33,761 bases of DNA from Holophagaceae bacterium (GCA_003158505.1 PMJK01000181.1:1-33761), one strand, 5' to 3'; shown: positions 12,540-20,475, numbered from the stretch's first letter. Notes: a model not told the origin generated them from the letters alone. Made by a program: numbers and translations.

Positions 12540-13844
12540 GTGATCCCTCAACGGTACATCATCGCCAGCCTCTTCATCGCCGCCATGCTGCTGCTCTTCG
12601 CGGTGGTGCAGGCTCCGCGCCCCGTGAGTGCCGGGGGTGTCACCGCCGAGGGAACACCGGCCATGATGAACCTGGGCAGCTTCGAAACCCTGGCCGAATT
12701 CCGCCTGGTGGATGGATGGGCGCCGCGCTTTCAGGGGGCCCAGGACCCGGATCAGTCCGAGGCCTGGCCCTTCGAGGGCGGATTCGGAACGCCTTGGGAG
12801 CCCGCCACGCCCTACCTGGCGGATCAGGGCCTGGCCCTGAACGGTCCTGGCGGCCACAGCGAGGTGGTGCTGTGGCGGGGGCTGGAGTGGCGGCACTACC
12901 GCTTCGACGCGCCCCTGTGCTCAGCCCGCCTGGATCCATCCAAGGGAAATCGCCTGCTGGTGACCCTTCAGATGGGACCCTCGCGGTTCGAGACCCGCCT
13001 ACTGGAGGTGCCCGAGGGCCGCATCCTCTGGTCTGCGCAATCGGGCCCCTGGAGCCGGTTCAGCTGGGACGGCCGGGTCGCGTTGATTGGCTTCTTCGAG
13101 CCCCCTGAGGGTCATGGCGAGTCCAGGCTTCTGCTGAGTGCCCTGCCGTGTGATGCAGAGCCCGGGGAGCCCACCCTGGCGGGCTGGGACGAACCGGGGC
13201 TGCCACCCCCGCCAAAGGGTGTGGCCACCCGGGCGGAGGCTCTGACCGAGGATGGCCAGGATCTGCCCGGCCTGCGGGTCGAGATTCCCTGGCATGCAGG
13301 GGATCGGATGTGGATCCCGCGCGGGAACAGGCTCTGGCATGGCGGGCCCCAGGGCTGGACGGCATGGGGACTCGAGGGGGGGCGCTGGCGTCGGCTGGTG
13401 GTTGGCACCGGCTTTCTGAGCGCCCATCCACCGCAACAGATGGGGCTGGTGGAACCTGTCCCAGAGGAGGGCATGATCCGTCTAACGAGCCCCCTGGCGA
13501 AGGTGGAGTGGACCGAGGTGGCGTCCGATGTTCCACCATGGCCTGCCTGGGACCCCGCCTGGGCCTGGCGGGACAATGGCGCCTTCGACGCGTGGGATCA
13601 GCGGTGGAACGAGCGTGCCCTGCCGCCGGAACGACAGCGGCAGAGCCTGTTTGAGTCCTACCGGTCCGAATGGCGATCAGCCATGGGGCTGCGGATCTCG
13701 GTCAAGGGCTGGCTGCCGCGGGGGCCCGAGATCGCCCTTCGCGAGCCCTTCGGGGTTGCCTGGATCTGGGTGGGGGACCGGGTGCTGCTGGTTCGGCTCG
13801 TGGAGGTCGAGCGGGTCCGGATGCTCAGGAAGTTGCTGCGCTAG
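12540..13844 (+). CDS. Hypothetical protein with N-terminal membrane anchor or signal, Trp-rich
   Basis: Long ORF with consistent high GC3; N-terminal hydrophobic segment YIIASLFIAAMLLLFAVV; no family recognised. Confidence 0.7.
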   Translation: MIPQRYIIASLFIAAMLLLFAVVQAPRPVSAGGVTAEGTPAMMNLGSFETLAEFRLVDGWAPRFQGAQDPDQSEAWPFEGGFGTPWEPATPYLADQGLALNGPGGHSEVVLWRGLEWRHYRFDAPLCSARLDPSKGNRLLVTLQMGPSRFETRLLEVPEGRILWSAQSGPWSRFSWDGRVALIGFFEPPEGHGESRLLLSALPCDAEPGEPTLAGWDEPGLPPPPKGVATRAEALTEDGQDLPGLRVEIPWHAGDRMWIPRGNRLWHGGPQGWTAWGLEGGRWRRLVVGTGFLSAHPPQQMGLVEPVPEEGMIRLTSPLAKVEWTEVASDVPPWPAWDPAWAWRDNGAFDAWDQRWNERALPPERQRQSLFESYRSEWRSAMGLRISVKGWLPRGPEIALREPFGVAWIWVGDRVLLVRLVEVERVRMLRKLLR

Positions 13845-13974
13845 GGGTCTGTCCAAGTCATTGGAATGCCCCATGGGTTCGCCTCCTTTTCGATCCTTGG
13901 TCTTCAGAAGTGCACATTTCTGGTAGCGTTGTGCCCAGCCACTCCTTCTCCCTTCCGGCTTCCCGAGGTTTCCG

Positions 13975-15426
13975 ATGCCGCGTCTCCTCCTCGTGGACGA
14001 CAATCCCAGCATCCACCGGATTGCCGAATCCCTCCTGGCCCCCACCGATGTGGAGCTTGTCTGCGTAGCCTCTGCCGCAGAGGCCCTGGACCGCATTGAG
14101 CGCGGCGAGCGCTTTGACGTGGCCCTCATCGACACGGCCATGCCCGGTATGGATGGATGGACCCTGCTCAGCCGACTCAGGGAGATGGAAGAGACGGTCC
14201 GCATGCCGATCGCCTTGATGGCAGGGGTGCTGGATCCTGTGGATCCCTCGAAGTTGGCCAAGGCCCCCATCCAGGGGTTCCTGAAGAAGCCCATCGAGCT
14301 TCGTGAGCTGGGGGACCGCGTCAAGGCCCTCCTGGCCACGCCCGTGGTGGTCAGTCCCTCCCCCTTCAGCACCATGCCCGCCATCCCCGTCAAGGATCTG
14401 TTGAAGCGCGGCGAGGAGGCCCTGCCGGAACTTCGCCCTGAACCTGCAGTTGAACCCGCCGGGCCTGTGGATCTGGATCTGAAACAGCCCGAGCCGGAGG
14501 ACGATCTCATCGTGCTCACCGCAGAGGACGTGTGGCCCGAGGAACCCATTCCGGTCGTTACCACCGAATCAGCCCCCCCCACCCCAGTCCTGCATGATGT
14601 GCATCTGGAATTGGAGGAATTGGATGTGGCCGAGCCAGCCCTCCCTGCTCCGGCGCTGCATGATGTGCATCTGGAATTGGAGGAATTGGATCTCGAGAGC
14701 CTTCAGGATCTGGCGGGCCAGCCCCTTAGCGTCACCGGGCCAGCGTCCGATCTACAGCCTGAAACTCCCTCTGAATTCGAGCCAGAAGAGATCCTGACGG
14801 TGGAAGAGGACAACATCCTCACCCTTTCCGGCCTGGAAGAGTTGGAAACAATTCCCGCGGATTTCATTGACGCATCCTACAGTCCAACTCCGGAACCTGT
14901 GGCCGAACTGGATGATTCCTTCTACAGCCCAGCTCCTGAACCCGTGGCCGAACCAGATGATTCCCTCGCCCATCTTCCTGAAGCGGCCACGCTGTTGGGA
15001 ATGGATGGGGCGGATGAGAGCCCAGAGCTGGTTACCTTTGCCTTCGTCGATGAGGCCGTAGAAGTCGATGAACTTGCGCCCGCCATTCAGGAACCTGCGC
15101 CGGTAACCCCTGAATCCGCGCCCGTCATGCAAGAGCTCTCGCCCGTGGCCGCAGAACCAGTCTTCGATCTGGAGATGGAGGAATTCGCACTCGTGTCTGC
15201 CGCAGGCGGGCAGGTGCCTGCCGTTCCTGGTCATGACGCAATGGTTCCTGCTGAGCAGTCACCCGTGACCACGGAACAGGCCCGGGCCGTGGTCCAGGCC
15301 ATGTTGGCGGACCCAGTACTGGTGGATGCCTTGGTCAAGGCCGTGGTGGCGCGCATGGGTGATCAGGTACTTCGCGAGATCGCCTGGGAAGTCATGCCGG
15401 ATCTGGCGGGAAGATTGCAAGGCTAG
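13975..15426 (+). CDS. Response-regulator receiver protein with long acidic Pro/Glu-rich tail and conserved-looking C-terminal helix
   Basis: Receiver LLLVDDNPSIHRIAESLL, VALIDTAMPGMDGW, K in FLKKPIE; low-complexity 150-430; C-term VLREIAWEVMPDLAGRLQG. Confidence 0.88.
   Translation: MPRLLLVDDNPSIHRIAESLLAPTDVELVCVASAAEALDRIERGERFDVALIDTAMPGMDGWTLLSRLREMEETVRMPIALMAGVLDPVDPSKLAKAPIQGFLKKPIELRELGDRVKALLATPVVVSPSPFSTMPAIPVKDLLKRGEEALPELRPEPAVEPAGPVDLDLKQPEPEDDLIVLTAEDVWPEEPIPVVTTESAPPTPVLHDVHLELEELDVAEPALPAPALHDVHLELEELDLESLQDLAGQPLSVTGPASDLQPETPSEFEPEEILTVEEDNILTLSGLEELETIPADFIDASYSPTPEPVAELDDSFYSPAPEPVAEPDDSLAHLPEAATLLGMDGADESPELVTFAFVDEAVEVDELAPAIQEPAPVTPESAPVMQELSPVAAEPVFDLEMEEFALVSAAGGQVPAVPGHDAMVPAEQSPVTTEQARAVVQAMLADPVLVDALVKAVVARMGDQVLREIAWEVMPDLAGRLQG
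14590..14691 (+). repeat. 36-bp perfect direct repeat within receiver-protein CDS (copies 14590-14625 and 14656-14691)
   Basis: CTGCATGATGTGCATCTGGAATTGGAGGAATTGGAT twice, 66-bp period, encoding LHDVHLELEELD. Confidence 0.95.
14878..14967 (+). repeat. Two 45-bp degenerate tandem units in receiver-protein CDS
   Basis: Encodes YSPTPEPVAELDDSF / YSPAPEPVAEPDDSL. Confidence 0.9.
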
Positions 15427-15480
15427 GCCCATGACCCAATCCTTCCTCGAGTTCCCAAGGCCGTCCCCCAGGCTCCTGCC

Positions 15481-16125
15481 ATGATCACCGGCTACAACAC
15501 GGATGTACGGCACGGGAACCGGGTCTTCCATGTCCAGACAGAGGACAAGGGTCGGTCCAACCCCAAGATTGAAACGCTCATCTATGTGGGCGGCGAAATC
15601 CTGGACAATTATCGTTCGTCCTACGGGGACCTGCTGGCTCGTCCTCCCGTGTCGGAGTCGGCCATCCAGGGGCTCATGGACGACCAGCATCGGGCCGTCA
15701 TCCGCGACATCAAGAATGGCAAGTACGATCCCACCCCGCCAGATCTCATGGAGTCGGAGGCCTTCAATGACCGCCCCCTGGATCAGGCCATCCTGGAATT
15801 TCTTCAACAGGAAGGCGATGTGGACTGCCTCGAATTGGTGTTGGACCAGCCCCTCAAGCCCGCCTTTGGGAGCTTGTTCCGGGTGGAGGTGCGGGCGCGG
15901 CTGTGCCAGAGCCAGAGCCCAGTGTCCGGTGCCGAAGTGGCCGTGAAACTGGTATCCAGCCTCAAGAAGGCCTCGAGCCTGCTGTCGGGGCGGACCAGTG
16001 CTGATGGCCTGTTTGTCGGCGAGGTCCAGCTTCCCCCCAGCCAACCAGGCCAATGCGCCGTCGTGGTGAGTTGCACCAGCGACCAGGGTTTCGATGAATT
16101 GAAGGCTGCCGTGGTGGTTGTTTGA
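15481..16125 (+). CDS. Conserved-looking hypothetical protein, possible C-terminal Ig/carboxypeptidase-regulatory-like fold
   Basis: MITGYNTDVRHGNRVFHVQTEDKGRSNPKIETLIYVGGEILDNYRSSY resembles a family I recall from Acidobacteriota; C-terminus VSGAEVAVKLVSS...GRTSADGLFVGEVQLP. Confidence 0.75.
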   Translation: MITGYNTDVRHGNRVFHVQTEDKGRSNPKIETLIYVGGEILDNYRSSYGDLLARPPVSESAIQGLMDDQHRAVIRDIKNGKYDPTPPDLMESEAFNDRPLDQAILEFLQQEGDVDCLELVLDQPLKPAFGSLFRVEVRARLCQSQSPVSGAEVAVKLVSSLKKASSLLSGRTSADGLFVGEVQLPPSQPGQCAVVVSCTSDQGFDELKAAVVVV

Positions 16126-16150
16126 GTGTCTAAATAAAAATTTAGACACT
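16125..16150. promoter_or_regulatory. Perfect 11-bp inverted repeat, candidate operator of the MerR/CarH-like gene
   Basis: AGTGTCTAAAT-AAAA-ATTTAGACACT; AT-rich island 40 bp upstream of ATG 16190; overlaps TAGACA (16143-16148), 16 nt before TATCCT (16165-16170). Confidence 0.6.
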
Positions 16151-16189
16151 TTTGCTGCAGCCCTTATCCTGGTCCTCACGGGGTGGGCC

Positions 16190-17038
16190 ATGGCCAAGGT
16201 TGAGCCGGAACTTCTGAGCATTGGTGATATCTGCTCGGAGACGGGCCTGTCGGCGGACGTGTTGCGGGTCTGGGAACGCCGCTACGGATTTCCGGTTCCA
16301 GTGCGTCTGCCTTCGGGTCATCGGCGCTATCGGCAGGCGGACCTGCACCAGTTGAGACTCATGGCCGAGGCTGTCGCCCAGGGGCATCGCCCCTCCATGG
16401 TGGCGAGGGCCGGGGAAGCAGCCCTGAAGCGGTTGCTCGTCCCCATGGACGACCCCAGGGTGGAAGCTTTGTTCCACACCGTGGTCGCGATGGACACGGA
16501 CCGGATGCGCTGGCTTCTGAGGGAATCGCTCGATCATTTGGGCTGGAAGCCTTTTCTTCAGCACATCGTCGCCCAGCTTCTGGATCGGGTAGGCATGGCC
16601 TGGGCCGATGGCAGCATCGGCATAGAACAGGAGCACCTGCTCACGGAAGTACTGGAGGATCTTCTTCGGGAACGGCGCCTGGCGTTCCCGACCCTGCCTG
16701 ATCAGGGCAGGGTCCTGCTCTGCACCTTGCCGGGGGAGCGCCACCGCCTGGGCCTGCTCATGGCGGCCCTGGCCTACGCGGCCCAGGGAATCAGCACGGA
16801 GCTGTTGGGCGTGGACCTTCCGGTGGCGAGCATCGCCCAGGCCGGACGGACGCTGATGGTGGATCGCGTGGCCGTGAGTCTTTCCATCCAGAGTGCCGGG
16901 GAGACGACTCGCCGACTGCTCATGGATCTCCAGGAACGCCTGCCTCCCAGGTGCCGGCTCATCGTTGGGGGCCAGGGTGCCGCCCGGACCAGGAAGATCG
17001 TTGGGGTGGAACGGATGACGGGACTGGACGTGATTTGA
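16190..17038 (+). CDS. MerR-family regulator with cobalamin-binding C-terminus (CarH/LitR type)
   Basis: MerR HTH SIGDICSETGLSADVLRVWERRYGFPVPVRLPSGHRRY; Wx9EH (W-ADGSIGIEQ-EH) and ExHxxG (ERHRLG). Internal ATG 16190 preferred over 16118. Confidence 0.88.
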   Translation: MAKVEPELLSIGDICSETGLSADVLRVWERRYGFPVPVRLPSGHRRYRQADLHQLRLMAEAVAQGHRPSMVARAGEAALKRLLVPMDDPRVEALFHTVVAMDTDRMRWLLRESLDHLGWKPFLQHIVAQLLDRVGMAWADGSIGIEQEHLLTEVLEDLLRERRLAFPTLPDQGRVLLCTLPGERHRLGLLMAALAYAAQGISTELLGVDLPVASIAQAGRTLMVDRVAVSLSIQSAGETTRRLLMDLQERLPPRCRLIVGGQGAARTRKIVGVERMTGLDVI

Positions 17039-17041
17039 GGG

Positions 17042-17959
17042 TCAGGGGTCCGCTGAGGACCCAGGGTCATCTGGGGCCCACTGCTTCCGGAGACGGTGAA
17101 GCAGGAGACGTAGCTCCAGCAGCAGGGGTCGGGCCGCCAGGAAGCACAGGAAGCCTGCGAGCGGCACCGTCAGCTTGAAGCCGATGTGCTTGAACCCGAG
17201 GGCCCCTACCACGCCGCCGCTGAGGAAGGACACGAGGATCAGCAGCAGGAGGATCAGCTTCGGGCGGTTGGCGAGGATTCGGGCCCGGCCGCGCCGCTGA
17301 TGGACGTTCACGTAGGTGAGCCGGCTCAGTTCAATGCCGATGTCCGTGATCGTGCCCGTCAGGTGCGTGGTGCGGACCGCGGCGCCGGAGATGATCGAGG
17401 TCACCGCGTTGTGCATGCCCATGATGAAGCAGAGCAGCATCACGGTCATGGGGAGTGTGAACTCCATTTCCTCCTGAAGCCGGTTCCCCATGAAGCCGAA
17501 TACCAGCATGAAGGCAGCTTCGACCACCAGGGTCAGCGCGTAGCGGCTGCGCATGCGGCGACGCTGCCCAAAGCTGATGAGGGTGGAACAGAAAAAGGCC
17601 CCGCCCAGGAAGCTCAACATCATGGCCAGGGCCGCGAGGGCCGTGGTGAGGTCCCCCTCGGCCAGTACATCCGCCATGGAGGAGACCACACCTGTCATGT
17701 GGGAGGTGTAGTGGCCCACCGCCAGGAACCCGCCCGCATTCACCGCCCCCGCCACGAAGGCCATGGCCCAGGCTAGTTGGCGGTTGAGGCTCTCCGATCG
17801 CAAGGCGCCCTCGCGCACCAGCAGCTTCTCCTGGATGGGCAGGCTGGCCACGGCCGACTCGATCACCGCCTGGAGCTGCTGCGTGTCCAGCCGGTTCCTG
17901 AGCAGCCTCCGCAGGTAGCGGGCCACGATCAGCTGGATGGCACGGGGGATGCGGCGCAT
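17042..17959 (-). CDS. DUF1275 (YoaK-like) family membrane protein
   Basis: AWAMAFVAGAVNAGGFLAVGHYTSHMTGVVSSMADVL and AVRTTHLTGTITDIGIEL typical of DUF1275. Confidence 0.88.
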   Translation of the reverse strand: MRRIPRAIQLIVARYLRRLLRNRLDTQQLQAVIESAVASLPIQEKLLVREGALRSESLNRQLAWAMAFVAGAVNAGGFLAVGHYTSHMTGVVSSMADVLAEGDLTTALAALAMMLSFLGGAFFCSTLISFGQRRRMRSRYALTLVVEAAFMLVFGFMGNRLQEEMEFTLPMTVMLLCFIMGMHNAVTSIISGAAVRTTHLTGTITDIGIELSRLTYVNVHQRRGRARILANRPKLILLLLILVSFLSGGVVGALGFKHIGFKLTVPLAGFLCFLAARPLLLELRLLLHRLRKQWAPDDPGSSADP

Positions 17960-18010
17960 GGATGCTTCAGTCTACTGACTCCGGTCCCCTGAATTTATGC
18001 CGAAGGCTAA

Positions 18011-18039
18011 CTCCAGACGCGCCATCGGCGCGTCTGGAG
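18011..18039. repeat. 13-bp perfect palindrome with 3-nt loop upstream of ansA
   Basis: CTCCAGACGCGCC-ATC-GGCGCGTCTGGAG. Confidence 0.9.
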
Positions 18040-18044
18040 CCCGG

Positions 18045-18050
18045 TAGACT
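18045..18050 (+). promoter_or_regulatory. Candidate -10 element of ansA
   Basis: TAGACT ending 6 nt before ATG 18057; same hexamer recurs upstream of other genes in the window. Confidence 0.4.
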
Positions 18051-18056
18051 GCTCCC

Positions 18057-19064
18057 ATGCGCAAAATCCTGCTCCTCCACACCGGCGGCACCCTGGGCAT
18101 GGCGCCCAGCGGAGAACCCGCCTCCCTGGCGCCGGGGCCCTTCCTCGAGCTCCTGCTGGAGCAGGTACCCGAACTGGGTCAGCTCGCGGAACTGGCAGTG
18201 GAGGTGCCCTACAACCAGGATTCCGCCTGCCTCGAACCCGCGAACATCCTGGCTTTGGCCCGAAGGGTGCGAGACGCGGCCAGGGACTTCGATGGATTCG
18301 TCATCATCCACGGCACCGACACCATGGCCTTCACGGCCTCCTGCCTCGGGTTCCTGCTGCCGGACCTCGGCAAGCCGGTGGTGCTCACGGGCAGCCAAAG
18401 ACCGCTTGCGTTTGTGCGCAGCGACGCCCGCAGCAACCTCGTCAACGCCGTGGACCTGGCCTGTCGTGCCATCCCCGAGGTCGGCATCTGTTTCGGCACC
18501 CACTGGCTGCGCGGCGTAGCCACCGACAAGCTCAGTGTCAGCCAGTTCGAGGCCTTCGAGAGTCCCAACCTGGCGCCCCTGGCCGAGATCGGTGCCGAGA
18601 TCCGCCTGCATCCGGAGGTGGGCCAGTTCCTTCGCCAGGTGCCCGCGGGCCTTGGAGGCGATCTCGATCTGAACATCCACACGGTCACGCCCCATCCGGG
18701 CATGGCCTGGTTCCCCGCGCCTGCAGGCGCGAAGGCCGTGCTCATCCAGGCCTTCGGCGCGGGCAATCTGCCCATGGACCGGGCCGACCTGGTGGCCTTC
18801 CTGGAGGACTGCCAGCTCCGCCGCTTGCCCGTGGTGGTCACCTCCCAGTGCGCCTATGGGGGCGTCGATCTCTCCGCCTACGAACTCGGACGGAAGATCG
18901 AGGAGATGGACGGCATTTCCGGTGGCCTGCACACCCGCTGGACCGCCCTGGCGAAGCTGGGCCTGGTGCTGGGTGCCGGCGGCGGGATCGCGGAGACACG
19001 GGAGGCATTCAGGATCGCCTGGGCCGGCGAGCCGATGCCCGAGGGTGCTTGGCCGCAAGCTTGA
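18057..19064 (+). CDS. ansA: L-asparaginase (type I-like)
   Basis: KILLLHTGGTLGM, FVIIHGTDTMAFTASCLGFLL, VLTGSQRPL, TSQCAYGGVDLSAYELGRK. Confidence 0.92.
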   Translation: MRKILLLHTGGTLGMAPSGEPASLAPGPFLELLLEQVPELGQLAELAVEVPYNQDSACLEPANILALARRVRDAARDFDGFVIIHGTDTMAFTASCLGFLLPDLGKPVVLTGSQRPLAFVRSDARSNLVNAVDLACRAIPEVGICFGTHWLRGVATDKLSVSQFEAFESPNLAPLAEIGAEIRLHPEVGQFLRQVPAGLGGDLDLNIHTVTPHPGMAWFPAPAGAKAVLIQAFGAGNLPMDRADLVAFLEDCQLRRLPVVVTSQCAYGGVDLSAYELGRKIEEMDGISGGLHTRWTALAKLGLVLGAGGGIAETREAFRIAWAGEPMPEGAWPQA

Positions 19065-19096
19065 TGGGTGCGGACCGTCCCATCCCACACGCAGGG

Positions 19097-19118
19097 CGCC
19101 GGGGCATGCGCCCCGGCG
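19097..19118 (+). terminator. 9-bp GC-rich hairpin after ansA, possible terminator
   Basis: CGCCGGGGC-ATGC-GCCCCGGCG; no clear U-tract. Confidence 0.35.
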
Positions 19119-19143
19119 TGAGAAAACAGAAAGCAGTTCAAAA

Positions 19144-19172
19144 CTCCAAACCCGCCTGTGGCGGGTTTGGAG
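19144..19172. repeat. 13-bp perfect palindrome with 3-nt loop upstream of serS
   Basis: CTCCAAACCCGCC-TGT-GGCGGGTTTGGAG; covaries with the palindrome at 18011-18039. Confidence 0.9.
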
Positions 19173-19177
19173 CCAGG

Positions 19178-19183
19178 TAGAAT
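19178..19183 (+). promoter_or_regulatory. Candidate -10 element of serS
   Basis: TAGAAT, 20 bp from palindrome centre, identical spacing to ansA. Confidence 0.4.
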
Positions 19184-19204
19184 AAAGGTTTCCTGGAACC
19201 GACC

Positions 19205-20473
19205 ATGCTTGACGCCAACCTCCTCCGCAACGACCTCGACGCCGTGGCGGCCCGACTCTCCGGGCGGGGCTATACCTTGGACCGGGATCGCTACCAGGAG
19301 CTGGATGCCCGCCGCCGGAGCATCCTGCAGGAGGCTGAGGCCCTGAAGGCCGAGCGCAACCGCGTGAGCGACGAGGTGGGCCGCCTCAAGCGGGCCAAGG
19401 AGAACGCGGATTCCCTCATTGCCCAGCAGCGTGAGGTCGGCGACCAGCTCAAGGCGCTTGAATTAGCCGAGCGCGAGATCGAGGCGGCCTTCAAGGATTT
19501 CCTCGCGGGCCTACCCAATCCGCCCCACGCAAGCGTGCCCGTCGGCCGCGATGAGCACGCCAACGTCGAAATCAAATGCTGGGGCCAGATTCCCGCGATC
19601 GAGAAGCCCTTGGATCACGTGGAGTTGGGAGCACGACTCGGGATTTTAGATGTGGAGCGGGCCCCAAAATTAAGCGGCGCACGGTTCTCTGTTCTCTTGG
19701 GTTTGGGGGCGAAGCTTGAACGGGCTCTAGCTCAATTCATGCTCGACCAACACGAGAAGGTTGGGTACCAGGAGGTCATTCCTCCTTATCTTGTCAACGC
19801 TGACAGCATGTTCGGGACAGGCCAGCTTCCGAAGTTTGAGCAGGACCTGTTTAAAGTGCCTCATGGCGATTCATTCCTCTATCTGATCCCTACGGCCGAA
19901 GTCCCGCTGACCAACCTGTTCCGAAATGAAATCCTCGAACTAGAAGCATTGCCCACGCGGCTCTGTGCTTTGACGCCCTGCTTCCGCAGCGAGGCCGGCA
20001 GCTATGGCAAGGACACCAAGGGCATCATCCGCCAGCACCAGTTCCACAAGGTGGAGCTCGTGGCATTCGCGGCACCGGACCAAGCGGAAGCGGAGTTGGA
20101 GCGGCTTACCTCAAACGCCGAGGCCATCCTGGAGGCTCTGGAACTGCCCTACCGCCGGGTCCTGCTCTGCACCGGCGACATGGGCTTCAGCAGCCAGAAA
20201 ACCTACGACCTGGAAGTGTGGCTGCCCTCCCAGAACACCTACCGGGAGATCAGTTCCTGCAGCTGGTTCGGCGACTTCCAGGCCCGGCGCGCCAACATCC
20301 GTTTCCGCCCGAAGGACGGCAAGCCCGGCTTCCTGCATACCCTCAACGGCAGCGGCCTGGCCGTGGGACGGACCTGGGTGGCTGTCCTCGAGAACTACCA
20401 GCAGCCCGATGGGAGCATTGTCGTACCGGAGGTGCTGCGACCCTACCTGAAGGGTCTCGAGGTGATCCGCTGA
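19205..20473 (+). CDS. serS: Seryl-tRNA synthetase
   Basis: MLDANLLRNDLDAVAARLSGRGY N-terminal arm; class II motifs TPCFRSEAGSYGKDTKGIIRQHQFHKVEL and NGSGLAVGRTWVAVLENYQQPDGSIVVPEVLRPYL. Confidence 0.97.
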   Translation: MLDANLLRNDLDAVAARLSGRGYTLDRDRYQELDARRRSILQEAEALKAERNRVSDEVGRLKRAKENADSLIAQQREVGDQLKALELAEREIEAAFKDFLAGLPNPPHASVPVGRDEHANVEIKCWGQIPAIEKPLDHVELGARLGILDVERAPKLSGARFSVLLGLGAKLERALAQFMLDQHEKVGYQEVIPPYLVNADSMFGTGQLPKFEQDLFKVPHGDSFLYLIPTAEVPLTNLFRNEILELEALPTRLCALTPCFRSEAGSYGKDTKGIIRQHQFHKVELVAFAAPDQAEAELERLTSNAEAILEALELPYRRVLLCTGDMGFSSQKTYDLEVWLPSQNTYREISSCSWFGDFQARRANIRFRPKDGKPGFLHTLNGSGLAVGRTWVAVLENYQQPDGSIVVPEVLRPYLKGLEVIR

Positions 20474-20475
20474 CG

